NCBI GenBank assembly: GCA_945833725.1 | Contig: CAMAFU010000005.1 | Location: 1-20,237 of the forward strand | DNA from: an uncultured Treponema sp. | Lineage (GTDB): Bacteria > Spirochaetota > Spirochaetia > Treponematales > Treponemataceae | Direction of reading: 5' to 3' | DNA: 20,237 nucleotides | Part shown: piece after piece, positions 1 through 7,859 of the stretch | How the letters are laid out: each line of letters starts with the position of its first letter | How positions within the stretch are numbered: the first letter of the stretch is position 1 | Notes under the pieces: generated by a model | Told to the model about the DNA's origin: nothing | The model's input: the letters and a program-made list of their open reading frames with translations, nothing else | Databases searched by the model: none | Position numbers and translations under genes: made by a program

Positions 1-2
1 AG

Positions 3-1544
3 GAAGACTATATATCTTATCTGGACAAAGACAAAAATTCACCTCAAAAAGAAGAAATAGAAAAACTCCTGCTTCTTTTAGATGAAGAAATTGTGCGGAG
101 AGAAAATCAGATTCCAGAAATTGTTGATATAGATTTTTCAGCTGTAAAAAATGAAGACATGGCTGTGGAAGAAGAAAAAGAAAAGGTAAACTATGAAATT
201 CCTGATGAAAATAAAAAAATTGAAAAAAATATTGAAGAACTTGTTTCCTTTGAAATTGTTCAAGCTCCGTCTCTGCCTGTAGAACCGCTGGAAAAAATTG
301 AATTTCCTGCCGAAGAAAAAGTTGGTCGGGAAAATATTGCGGAAACTTTTGCCGTTGAAAAAGAAGAAAACACTATTCCTGAAGTTATTGTTGATAAAGA
401 AATTGCCATGAATTCAACTTCTATTGAAAATATTTCAAAAAGTGATGAAGCAGAGATGGCAGAAAACATTGGAAACGAAATCGACCAGATGCCATTGCCA
501 CAGGCACTTTTAACGCTTCCTGCAGGAAATGTTCAGTTAAAAACAGATTCCTTTGGGTTTTCCCTTGTTTCTCCTGATAAAAAGTTAAGAAAACAGTTTT
601 TTTCTGCAGCTGCAACAAATCCACAGCAAGTTACTTCCTATATTTTTGAAATAGTAGATGAAAACGGTTCTGTTGTAAAAACTCTTTCTGGTTCAAAACT
701 TCCTGAAAAACTTGATTGGGACGGAAAAGATGAAAACGGGGATATTGCAGAAGGTAAGTATTCTGCCCGCCTTACGGTAAATTACGGGAAGCAGGGAAGT
801 GTTGTAAGTCAAAGTGGAAATTTTATGTGTTTTACGGAAAAACCGGCCGTAAAACTTATTCCTTCAAAAAAATCAATTTCTCCTGATGAAGACGGCGTTG
901 AGGAAAAAATAGATTTTGATGTGGACATAAAAAGTCAGGCTCTTATAAAAGACTGGAATTTTCAGATTAAAAAAGAAAACAAGACTGTTTATTCAAAAAA
1001 AGGAGAAGGCAAACCTGAAAAAATTACATGGGATGGAAAAACTGAAAACGGTGAATCTCTTAAGGCCGATGATTCCCTTACTTTTTCAATTGACCTGACA
1101 GATTCTTTTGGGGCGGCCTGTAGTGATGAAGGAAATATTCAGGTTGCAAAAAGTACAAAAAAAGCTGAAGTTGCAAAATCTGTAGAACTTAAGGAAAACG
1201 AAGACGGCACTTTTGACATATTTATTCCAACGCTGTCATTTAAAATCAACAGTTCAGAGCTGCTCAAAACGGAAAAAAACGAAAATACTCTTAAACAGGT
1301 ATACAATATTCTTATTGATGAACAGTATGAAGAGTATAAAGTTGTTATAACAGGATATGTAAATCCAGATGGAAAGCAATGGACTAAGGAAGAAATAAAT
1401 CTGGCTCTTCAACGGGCAAAATCTGTAGAAAAATACCTTATAGAACTTGGTGTAAATAAAAAACGACTGGAATCCAAAGCTGGTTCTGGAAAAACGGAAA
1501 ACAAAGAGTATAACAGACGGGTGGAATTCAACCTTAAAAAGTAA
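3..1544 (+). CDS. OmpA-family envelope protein with two FlgD-like Ig units (5' end outside window)
   Basis: The frame is open back to the window edge, so the true start lies upstream; the GTG at 93 is only an internal codon. Counting residues from that GTG, residues 1-130 are very acidic and Glu/Lys rich, probably a flexible spacer. Residues 181-235 and 276-340 are two similar units with the WDGKDENG / WDGKTENG signature of FlgD Ig-like domains. Residues 378-483 form an OmpA C-terminal-like domain: a GYVNPDG turn, LALQRAKSVEKYLIELGV, and the closing NRRVEF. OmpA domains normally bind peptidoglycan, so the protein probably tethers the outer envelope to the wall or spans the periplasm. The two Asp/Arg residues of the classic binding site are only partly recognisable. 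No signal peptide can be assessed because the N-terminus is missing. It ends before a hairpin terminator and faces mutL convergently. Confidence 0.8.
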   Translation, partial: EDYISYLDKDKNSPQKEEIEKLLLLLDEEIVRRENQIPEIVDIDFSAVKNEDMAVEEEKEKVNYEIPDENKKIEKNIEELVSFEIVQAPSLPVEPLEKIEFPAEEKVGRENIAETFAVEKEENTIPEVIVDKEIAMNSTSIENISKSDEAEMAENIGNEIDQMPLPQALLTLPAGNVQLKTDSFGFSLVSPDKKLRKQFFSAAATNPQQVTSYIFEIVDENGSVVKTLSGSKLPEKLDWDGKDENGDIAEGKYSARLTVNYGKQGSVVSQSGNFMCFTEKPAVKLIPSKKSISPDEDGVEEKIDFDVDIKSQALIKDWNFQIKKENKTVYSKKGEGKPEKITWDGKTENGESLKADDSLTFSIDLTDSFGAACSDEGNIQVAKSTKKAEVAKSVELKENEDGTFDIFIPTLSFKINSSELLKTEKNENTLKQVYNILIDEQYEEYKVVITGYVNPDGKQWTKEEINLALQRAKSVEKYLIELGVNKKRLESKAGSGKTENKEYNRRVEFNLKK

Positions 1545-1581
1545 ATTTCTTAAAAAGCGCAGACTTAGTGTAATAAAAGTC

Positions 1582-1644
1582 AAGCCACAAAAAATATGGA
1601 AAGGATACAAATGATTAACAGTTTTATATTTTGGGTGGCTTTTT
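1582..1644 (+). terminator. Rho-independent terminator after the OmpA-like gene
   Basis: The arms at 1582-1597 and 1626-1641 pair over 16 positions with only two adjacent mismatches, with a loop of 28 nt. The right arm runs into a T-run at 1640-1644. The long loop is unusual, but the stem is strong and sits 38 nt after the stop codon. On the minus strand no T-run follows, so it does not obviously serve mutL. Confidence 0.6.
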
Positions 1645-1670
1645 GCTTCGCAAAAAACAGGCTTTTCAGG

Positions 1671-1748
1671 GTTCCGCTATCGCTCCATTCCTTCGCTGCG
1701 CTTCGGAACTGGTTTATCCAGCCCTTACAATCCTTGCCACGGTTTAAA
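1671..1748. repeat. Dispersed intergenic repeat, copy A
   Basis: This GC-richer block lies between the convergent OmpA-like gene and mutL. It contains a perfect 6-bp inverted pair, GTTCCG (1671-1676) and CGGAAC (1704-1709). The stretch 1699-1748 aligns without gaps to 13556-13605, with 37 of 50 positions identical, and both copies end in TTGCCAC(G/A)GTTTAAA. No reading frame across it looks coding. The family is unnamed to me. Confidence 0.5.
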
Positions 1749-1763
1749 AATGAAAAATCTGCA

Positions 1764-3653
1764 TTATGTTCTTCTTACTCTGGCAAAAAGCTGTTCTTTC
1801 GTAATTGTTGTCCATACAGGCCTTCCGTGGGGGCAGTGGGGGTCTGGAAGGGACAGGGCTTTTTGTGCTATTTCTCTTGCTGTTTTTTCGTCCAGACTGT
1901 CTCCATCCATTACGGCAGAACGGCATGCTGTTGTTGCCGTAAGTCTGTACATTAAGTCTTTGGAAGAAATGTAGTCGTTTAAAAGGGCTTCTGCAAGATC
2001 TTCCTGGGTACCATTCCATATTGAAGGAACTGCATCAAAAACAAAAAGACCGTTTTTTTCTTTTTTGCCGTAAAATCCGCTTTTTTCAAGAATTGGCAGG
2101 TTTTCTTCCAGATATTTTTCCTGCCGGCTGTTTTCTGTTTGAATTTCGTAGGGAATAAGAAGATTCTGAACCTGTGGCTTTGAAGAAATGAGCCTGTCAA
2201 AATTAATCCGTTCGTGGGCTGCATGCTGATCGATAAAATAAACAGTATTTTCCTTTTCTACAACTATAAAGCAGTTTAAAACTGTTCCGATAAAATTAAA
2301 ATCTTCCCCGGATTCTTCAACTTTTATGCTTGTTTTTTCTTCAATAAACGAATCATTTTCCAAAGCCTGTTTTGCAAGACTTGAAATTGCCGCCGGAGTT
2401 TTTAAAGAAGGACTGGAGGAAGAAGAGGGAGAAGACTTTTCGTAGTTAAAGAATTTTGACCTTAAATCATTGTATTCTTTTTTTGGTAAAGGGGGACTGC
2501 TTTTATTAAATTGAAAGGAAACTGTTTTTTGAAGTGAAGGTACAGATTCTTTGGAAAAAGAATTTTTTTCTTGCAGTTGAGCTGTTTTTTTTTCTGAAAA
2601 ATCAAAGGAACCTGTTTCAAAAGTTTCGTTTATTTCTTTGCCGAAAGATTTTATTCCTAAAGATCGGAAATAATTTTTTACGGTAGAACTTATTCCATGA
2701 TGTAAAGTGGAAATATCTTTAAATCTTACCTCCCGTTTTGCCGGGTGAATGTTAAAATCAACGAGAGATGGATTTACATTTGCAAAAAGAACAGCCGCAG
2801 GGTGAGAACCGTTTGGAAAAAATCCCTGACATCCGTATTCAACAGCCTGCATAAGAGAATATTCGTTTACTTTTCTGCCGTTTACATAAATTAAAATATG
2901 CTTGCGGTGATTCCTGAATACAGAAGGTTCTCCGATTATAAGGTTAAAATTCCAGTCTTCGCTTTCGCCTTTAAGTTGAACAAAAAGGTCTGCCGGCTCT
3001 TTAAATTCCATTGCCTTTACAAACCGTTCGCAAAAAGAAACATTGGCCGGCAAATCCAGCCGCAAAGCTGAATCTGTAATGAGCCTGAAGTGAATGTCTG
3101 TACGGGGAAGTGCTTTTTCCACGAAAATTTCCCGGCACATAAGGTTTTCTGTTGCAGGACGCTTAAGAAAATTCCTTCTGGCAGGGTAGTTTTCAAAAAG
3201 ACCTTCACTTGTAACGATTGTACCTTTTCCATTTTGAACAGGGGGAATTTCTTCGATTATGTGGTCTTCTGAAATTGAACTTCTCATTCTGAATGTTCCA
3301 CTGGCTATGGAAAGTCTGCTTACAGCTGCAATGGATGCTAAAGCTTCTCCCCGGAATCCCAAAGTAGAAAGATTCAGCAAATCTTCTGCGGTTATGATTT
3401 TACTTGTAGCATGGGGACGGGCACATACCGATAAATCTTCTTTTGTCATGCCGGAGCCATTGTCGGAAACGCGGATTCTGTCGATTCCTCCACCGTCAAT
3501 TTCTGCAACAATATACCCCGCTCCAGAATCTACGGCATTGTCCAAAAGTTCCCTGAGAATGGCATTTGGTCTGTCTATAACTTCTCCTGCTGCAATTTTT
3601 CTTGCCACATCATCGGAAAGAATGCGGACAGGGCGGGGACGGGATAAGTTCAT
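1764..3653 (-). CDS. mutL: DNA mismatch repair protein MutL
   Basis: MutL is the ATP-driven coordinator of mismatch repair, linking MutS recognition to strand incision. Residues 1-330 carry the GHKL ATPase: catalytic E35 in ELLDNAVDSGA, DNGSGM (64-69), ATSKI (82-86), GFRGEAL (99-105). A Ser-rich linker (about 340-450) leads to the C-terminal dimerisation domain. That domain has DQHAAHER (475-482), an ACR variant of the ACK motif (576-578), CPHGRP (607-612) and a terminal LFARV matching FxR, so it resembles the endonuclease-type MutL of bacteria without MutH. The last acid of the DQHAX2EX4E metal motif is Asp (D486) here and not Glu. At 629 aa it has normal length. A SD-like AAGGAG lies at 3665-3670, a rather long 11 nt before the ATG. 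It is the third gene of the xseA-xseB-mutL operon, 38 nt after xseB. Confidence 0.96.
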   Translation of the reverse strand: MNLSRPRPVRILSDDVARKIAAGEVIDRPNAILRELLDNAVDSGAGYIVAEIDGGGIDRIRVSDNGSGMTKEDLSVCARPHATSKIITAEDLLNLSTLGFRGEALASIAAVSRLSIASGTFRMRSSISEDHIIEEIPPVQNGKGTIVTSEGLFENYPARRNFLKRPATENLMCREIFVEKALPRTDIHFRLITDSALRLDLPANVSFCERFVKAMEFKEPADLFVQLKGESEDWNFNLIIGEPSVFRNHRKHILIYVNGRKVNEYSLMQAVEYGCQGFFPNGSHPAAVLFANVNPSLVDFNIHPAKREVRFKDISTLHHGISSTVKNYFRSLGIKSFGKEINETFETGSFDFSEKKTAQLQEKNSFSKESVPSLQKTVSFQFNKSSPPLPKKEYNDLRSKFFNYEKSSPSSSSSPSLKTPAAISSLAKQALENDSFIEEKTSIKVEESGEDFNFIGTVLNCFIVVEKENTVYFIDQHAAHERINFDRLISSKPQVQNLLIPYEIQTENSRQEKYLEENLPILEKSGFYGKKEKNGLFVFDAVPSIWNGTQEDLAEALLNDYISSKDLMYRLTATTACRSAVMDGDSLDEKTAREIAQKALSLPDPHCPHGRPVWTTITKEQLFARVRRT

Positions 3654-3691
3654 ATTGCTTACAGCTCCTTAAAAAAAATCTGCATTACTTT

Positions 3692-3994
3692 TTATTGCCT
3701 TAAACCTTCTGCCGGGGAAACGGAAGAAGATGTTAAAGGATCTGGAAAAGAAAACAGTTCCAGTTCCGGTGCAGGTGCTTTTTCTGTTTTTGCAGGTACA
3801 ATGTTATCCTGTACTTCGCCCTGATTTATAAGAATTTGAATTTTCCCTTCGATTTTATCTAATTCTTTTTCCAGAGATTTTGCCAGTTTTATGCCTTCTT
3901 CAAAATCTTTAAGGGCATCTTCCAGAGAAATATCCTGCCTTTTTATGTCCTGAGAAAGAGTTTCCAGTTTTTTAAGATTATCTTCAAATGCCAT
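3692..3994 (-). CDS. xseB: Exodeoxyribonuclease VII small subunit
   Basis: XseB binds in several copies to XseA to form exonuclease VII, which degrades single-stranded DNA from both ends. The family core is residues 1-55: FEDNLKKLETLSQDI followed by an acidic helix (LEDALKDFEEGIKLAKSLEKEL) and a closing IEGKIQIL, the usual two-helix hairpin. Residues 60-100 are an extra Pro/Ser-rich tail not needed for the fold; the usual family length is about 70-80 aa. The start is well supported by a GGAGG on the minus strand just upstream of the ATG at 3994. It lies 43 nt after xseA, which supports co-transcription and subunit pairing. Confidence 0.93.
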   Translation of the reverse strand: MAFEDNLKKLETLSQDIKRQDISLEDALKDFEEGIKLAKSLEKELDKIEGKIQILINQGEVQDNIVPAKTEKAPAPELELFSFPDPLTSSSVSPAEGLRQ

Positions 3995-4037
3995 ACGAAC
4001 CTCCGTATAAAAATATTATGTATCGCAATTTTTTTAG

Positions 4038-5240
4038 TTATTTTGCTGTTGCTTCGATAACGCCTTCTGCAGGGTAAATTTTTAGGCTTTCACCACAGCG
4101 AATGTCTTTTTTGCTTCTTACAATATTGCCTGATTCATTTTTTACCATAGAGTAACCTCTTGAAAGAATTGATTTTGGACTTGAAATTTCCAGAATATTT
4201 GCATTTTCCCGGATTTTCTGTTTTTTTTCTTTTAAAAAATTTTCCATGGAAGTTATAAGATCGTTTTTTGCATTGTCCAGACGACCGAGAAGCGGCTGTT
4301 GTATTGAGCGGAAACGAAGTTCCATCTGGTCTGGATTAAAGGATTTTAAAATAAGTTTGAACCGCTCGATTTTTCTGTTTATTGCCGTTAATAATTCATT
4401 TGAATAAAAGGCCAGTTCATTTTTTATGTCGGACAACTGGGGAACGGCAATTTCGGCAGCGGCAGAAGGGGTGGGTGCCCGTAAATCTGCTGCATAGTCG
4501 CACAAAGCCCAGTCTATTTCATGACCTACGGCACTTATAACAGGAATTTTACTGTCTGCAACAGCCCTTACAACAATTTCTTCGCTGAAGGGAAGCAAAT
4601 CTTCCAGAGAACCTCCACCTCGGCCTACAATAAGAAGGTCTGCAATGGAAACGGCATTTGCATATTCAATTTGACTTACAATTGTTTTTGCCGCAGCTTC
4701 TCCCTGAACTTGTGCCGGAAGAATTACTACATTTACAGTTTTATTTCGTCTTCTTGTTATTTGAAGAATATCCCTGAGAGCTGCTCCTGTAGGACTTGTT
4801 ATAACTCCAATAGTCTTTGGAAAAACTGGAATTTTCTTTTTTCTGTTCTGGTCAAAAAGACCTTCCATACTTAGTTTTCTTTTTCGTTCCTCTAAAAGTT
4901 GAAGTATTACCCCTTCGCCGGACTGCTCCATTTTGGAAATAATAAGCTGATAGTTTCCCCGTTGGGCATAAACAGAAACTGTTCCCGTACAGCGGACTTT
5001 CATACCGTCTTTTGGTGTAAAAGAAAGACCGGCAGCTTTTCCGCGAAACATTACCGCAGATATTTGAGCATTCTCGTCTTTTAATGTAAAATAAAGATGA
5101 CCGCTGGAATTTGGACGATAGCCGGAAATTTCTGCTTCTACAGTTATTGATGTAAAGGAACCTTCAAGTAATTCTTTTATAAGGGAAGTCAGGTTTGTAA
5201 CAGAAAATACTGTATCTGCCGGAAAAAAGTTTTGTGCCAT
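4038..5240 (-). CDS. xseA: Exodeoxyribonuclease VII large subunit
   Basis: This is the catalytic subunit of exonuclease VII, acting on single-stranded DNA in repair and in mismatch-repair excision. The N-terminal OB-fold (about 1-100) includes VEAEISGYRPNSSGHLYFTLKD. The catalytic domain has VITSPTGAALRDIL, then GRGGGSLEDLLPF and the conserved SAVGHEIDWALCDYAADLRA followed by PTPSAAAEIAVP. A charged coiled-coil region occupies roughly 270-350, and the C-terminus SRGYSMV..., SGESLKIYPAEG-like, matches the family. At 400 aa it is of normal length. An AAGGAA lies about 9 nt before the ATG. It is the first gene of the minus-strand repair operon and is divergent from the surface-glycan cluster across 80 nt. 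Confidence 0.95.
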   Translation of the reverse strand: MAQNFFPADTVFSVTNLTSLIKELLEGSFTSITVEAEISGYRPNSSGHLYFTLKDENAQISAVMFRGKAAGLSFTPKDGMKVRCTGTVSVYAQRGNYQLIISKMEQSGEGVILQLLEERKRKLSMEGLFDQNRKKKIPVFPKTIGVITSPTGAALRDILQITRRRNKTVNVVILPAQVQGEAAAKTIVSQIEYANAVSIADLLIVGRGGGSLEDLLPFSEEIVVRAVADSKIPVISAVGHEIDWALCDYAADLRAPTPSAAAEIAVPQLSDIKNELAFYSNELLTAINRKIERFKLILKSFNPDQMELRFRSIQQPLLGRLDNAKNDLITSMENFLKEKKQKIRENANILEISSPKSILSRGYSMVKNESGNIVRSKKDIRCGESLKIYPAEGVIEATAK

Positions 5241-5272
5241 TAAAAAATTCCTTTTGCAAAATGTAAATTGAT

Positions 5273-5299
5273 TTTATACAATCAGTTTATCTAATTCAA
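5273..5299 (-). promoter_or_regulatory. Possible promoter for xseA-xseB-mutL
   Basis: On the minus strand a TTGAAT (5294-5299) and a TATAAA (5273-5278) are separated by 15 bp. Sequence and position fit a sigma70 promoter, but the spacer is short. In the same 80-nt divergent gap, a plus-strand TTGATT (5268-5273) and TCTAAT (5290-5295), 16 bp apart, could serve the opposite gene. Both are weak calls. Confidence 0.3.
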
Positions 5300-5320
5300 T
5301 CTGTTAGAGATAATAAAAAA

Positions 5321-6928
5321 ATGAAAAAACTTACGGTTCTTTTTGCAGATTTTAAAAATACACTTCCGTTTGAAAAAGTATTTGACGGTTTTTCAGCATT
5401 TGATCGCAGTATTCAATGGGCACTTTCCTGTAAATCAGACGAAATACTTATCCTTTCAAACGACTTTTCTTTAGCTAATCCCGATTTTCCTGTAAAAAAC
5501 GGCGGTAAATATAAAATTATTAGTGATGATAACTGGACTTGCAAAAAAGTTTTAGACTGTTTGTGTTCAGAAATTCAGTCTGACATTTCCTGTACAGTTT
5601 TTCTGGCCTTTGCCGACTGTCCTTTTTTAAGTCAGAATCTTACGGAATCTCTTTTAGAAAATCACCTTGAAAGCCGTGCAGAATATACTTTTGCAGAAGG
5701 TTATCCTTATGGTTTTTCTCCGGAAGTTTTTGATTCAGGACTGTTAAAAATTTTAAAGGCTGTTGCAGAGGGAAACCTAAATATTTCTCCTGAAGAATCC
5801 TTTACACGGGAAGGACTTTTTAAATTAATGAAAGGGGATTTAAATTCCTTCGAAATTGAAACATGCCTTTCAAAAAAAGATTACCGCCTTTTACGGTACA
5901 GTTTTGAATGTTCATCAAAAGCATCCTTGACAGCATGTAAAAGACTTTTCAACGAAACATTAAAAACGGGCGAAACTAAAATCAACTTGTCCGCTCCGGC
6001 TCTTTTTGATGTAGAAGAAGTTTCTTCCTTTGCATCATCTGTTCCTTCCATTCAAATGACTCTTCCCTTTTATTACGACATCCAGCTTTCTTCATCATCA
6101 ACCCTTAAAAGCATTTATAAACCGGAAGAAAAAATTCTGTCTGCCTTCGGAAAGAATCAAAATTCAAATATGAGCTTTAAAAATTTCTGTACACTTATAG
6201 AAAAAATTCACGGTTTTTCAGAAGAGTGTGTAGTTGGATTAAGCCTTTTTGGGGAACCTTTCCTTCATCCCGATATTTTTGCAATAATCGAAAAAATTCT
6301 TTCCTATCCAGAAATTTCAATCTTCATAGAAACAGACGGCCTTTCCTTAAACAACGAAAATATTGGTCTTCTTTCACAAATTATAAAAACTTCCGGCCGT
6401 AAAAATTCTGTTGATTTTGCAGTTCGCCTTGATGCTTTTAGTGGCAGCATGTACGAAAAAATAAACGGCCTTGAGAAAAAATATTTTGATTATGCCCTTA
6501 ATTCCGTTGAGCTTCTTCAAAAAGAATTTGCAGGTCATGTTTATCCGCAGTTTACAAGAATCAAAGAAAACGAAAGTGAACTGGAAAGTTTTTACAGATT
6601 CTGGAGCAAAAAAGACAGTCCTTCCGGTGGAAAACTTGTAATTATGAAATACGACAGTTTTGCGGGTTTCCTTGAAGATAAAAAACCGGCAGATTTGTCG
6701 CCTTTGGAAAGAAACTGCTGCTGGCATTTAAGAAGGGATTTATGCATTCTTGCAGACGGTTCAGTGCCTTTGTGCCGTGCAAGGCTTTCTGAAATTTCAG
6801 GAAATGCCATTACCGGAGAACTTTCAGAAATTTGGGTCTCCCGCATAAAAGAGGTGGAAAATCATATAAACAAAAGTTATTGTGAATGCTGCAGGAATTG
6901 TGATGAATACTATACCTTTAATTTTTAA
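5321..6928 (+). CDS. Spiro-SPASM protein: SpsF-like N-domain, cysteine-less radical-SAM fold, SPASM domain
   Basis: At 535 aa it has three parts. Residues 1-215 look like a degraded nucleotidyltransferase of the SpsF type: an opening strand and helix (SAFDRSIQWAL), AFADCPFL (96-103) in the place of the family's ADNPF, and YPYGFSPEVF (128-137) in the place of the usual HG..VEVF. Residues 245-430 have the pattern of a radical-SAM barrel, including LFGEPFLHPD (309-318). The cluster motif CX3CX2C aligns with S260-TLK-S264-IY-K267, so all three cysteines are absent. Residues 465-530 hold a SPASM-like cysteine set: CC at 466-467, CILADGSVPLC (475-485), CECCRNC (521-527). I recall spirochaete 'spiro-SPASM' proteins as a named family of unknown function. 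It probably binds auxiliary Fe-S clusters but should not cleave S-adenosylmethionine. It overlaps the next gene, and its SD is weak (GAGAT). Confidence 0.8.
   Translation: MKKLTVLFADFKNTLPFEKVFDGFSAFDRSIQWALSCKSDEILILSNDFSLANPDFPVKNGGKYKIISDDNWTCKKVLDCLCSEIQSDISCTVFLAFADCPFLSQNLTESLLENHLESRAEYTFAEGYPYGFSPEVFDSGLLKILKAVAEGNLNISPEESFTREGLFKLMKGDLNSFEIETCLSKKDYRLLRYSFECSSKASLTACKRLFNETLKTGETKINLSAPALFDVEEVSSFASSVPSIQMTLPFYYDIQLSSSSTLKSIYKPEEKILSAFGKNQNSNMSFKNFCTLIEKIHGFSEECVVGLSLFGEPFLHPDIFAIIEKILSYPEISIFIETDGLSLNNENIGLLSQIIKTSGRKNSVDFAVRLDAFSGSMYEKINGLEKKYFDYALNSVELLQKEFAGHVYPQFTRIKENESELESFYRFWSKKDSPSGGKLVIMKYDSFAGFLEDKKPADLSPLERNCCWHLRRDLCILADGSVPLCRARLSEISGNAITGELSEIWVSRIKEVENHINKSYCECCRNCDEYYTFNF
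6893..6896 (+). promoter_or_regulatory. Ribosome binding site that decides the glycosyltransferase start
   Basis: AGGA lies 6 nt before the ATG at 6903, inside the end of the preceding gene. A GTG at 6882 is in the same frame but has no such site in front of it, so 6903 is preferred. Confidence 0.6.
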
Positions 6929-7859
6929 CGAACGGCAGATAAACAGAACTGTTATGGGCGGAAGTGAAAGACCTGCTGTCCAGAAACTTGATGCTGCCCT
7001 TGTTCTGTTGAATTCAAACTGCTCGCAATTCAGACTTCCCTTACTGGAAAATATAGCGAAATGCGGTTTTAAAGAAATTGTTTCCATCGAGAGCAATCCT
7101 GACAGTTACAATCTTGTTGAATATTCCCGCCGCTTTCCGTTCATAAAATTCATTGTTCCTCATGAAAAAGCTTCTACCGGTGAATTAATAAATATTGGAA
7201 TGAGCGAAGTTTCGTCGGATTTTGTTCTTGTAATAAGAGATACTTTGCGCACCGGAATTGAGTTTATAACACCCGGAATTGTAGAAAGAGTTAAGCAGCA
7301 GAATTTGTTTTGCCTTACTCCAAGACTTAAAGCTGGAGAAATGCCGTCTGTTCCTATAGTTTTTTCACCGGCCGTTGAAAATTCTGTTTTTACAATAAGA
7401 GCCAGTTCTGTTCTTACCGATGGAAGTCCCACACTTTATCCTTTCGATTTTATAGGTTTTTACAACAGAAAAAAATTCATTCAGCTGGGCGGATTCGATT
7501 ATACGATTACATCAGAACACTGGCAAAATGTGGATTTAGGTTTCCGTTCCTGGCTTTGGGGTGAAAAGATTAACCTTTCCACAGTTTATTCCTTTGACTA
7601 TGTAAATTCCTTTCCCTGCGAAGACTTAACTTACGATTTGTCGTACAGCCGGTTTTATTTAAAAAACCTTCTTCCGCGGTTTGATGAAGATCACGGTGTT
7701 ATTCCAAAATCTTCTTTTTTGGTGTATCTTATTCGTTCAGGCTGCGGGTTTATAGAATCTTTAAATCAGTTTTCCGATGCCCGTTTGTGGGTGCAGAAAA
7801 ACAGGTTCAGATTTAAAATCGATGCCAAATATCTGGTGGAAAATTGGGGAAAAATATAA
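6903..7859 (+). CDS. GT2-like glycosyltransferase, specific function unknown
   Basis: The 318-aa protein has the outline of a GT-A family 2 glycosyltransferase. A first strand, DAALVLLNS (30-38), is followed by KEIVSIESNPDS (57-68) and GELINIGMSEVSSDFVLVIRD (93-113), the usual place of the metal-binding DXD. Later FDFIGFYNRKKFIQLGGFD and HWQNVDLGFRSWLWG (206-220) match the acceptor-side 'GGFDE...EDVDL..R' pattern. Only a single Asp (IRDT) stands where DXD is expected, so metal use or activity is uncertain. No signal peptide or membrane span is seen, so it should act in the cytoplasm on a nucleotide-sugar donor. It overlaps the gene before by 26 nt, and its TAA overlaps the ATG of the gene after, so translation is probably coupled along the cluster. 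Confidence 0.6.
   Translation: MNTIPLIFNERQINRTVMGGSERPAVQKLDAALVLLNSNCSQFRLPLLENIAKCGFKEIVSIESNPDSYNLVEYSRRFPFIKFIVPHEKASTGELINIGMSEVSSDFVLVIRDTLRTGIEFITPGIVERVKQQNLFCLTPRLKAGEMPSVPIVFSPAVENSVFTIRASSVLTDGSPTLYPFDFIGFYNRKKFIQLGGFDYTITSEHWQNVDLGFRSWLWGEKINLSTVYSFDYVNSFPCEDLTYDLSYSRFYLKNLLPRFDEDHGVIPKSSFLVYLIRSGCGFIESLNQFSDARLWVQKNRFRFKIDAKYLVENWGKI

Noticed and set aside
1596..1955. 119-codon plus-strand frame across repeat A into mutL
   Set aside because: It runs antisense to the end of mutL and through a repeat, with no recognisable protein or SD.
3259..3672. 137-codon plus-strand frame antisense to mutL
   Set aside because: It mirrors the conserved ATPase domain of mutL; no independent support.
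6882..6902. GTG start for the GT2-like gene
   Set aside because: The added seven residues are not needed, and the AGGA site fits the ATG at 6903.
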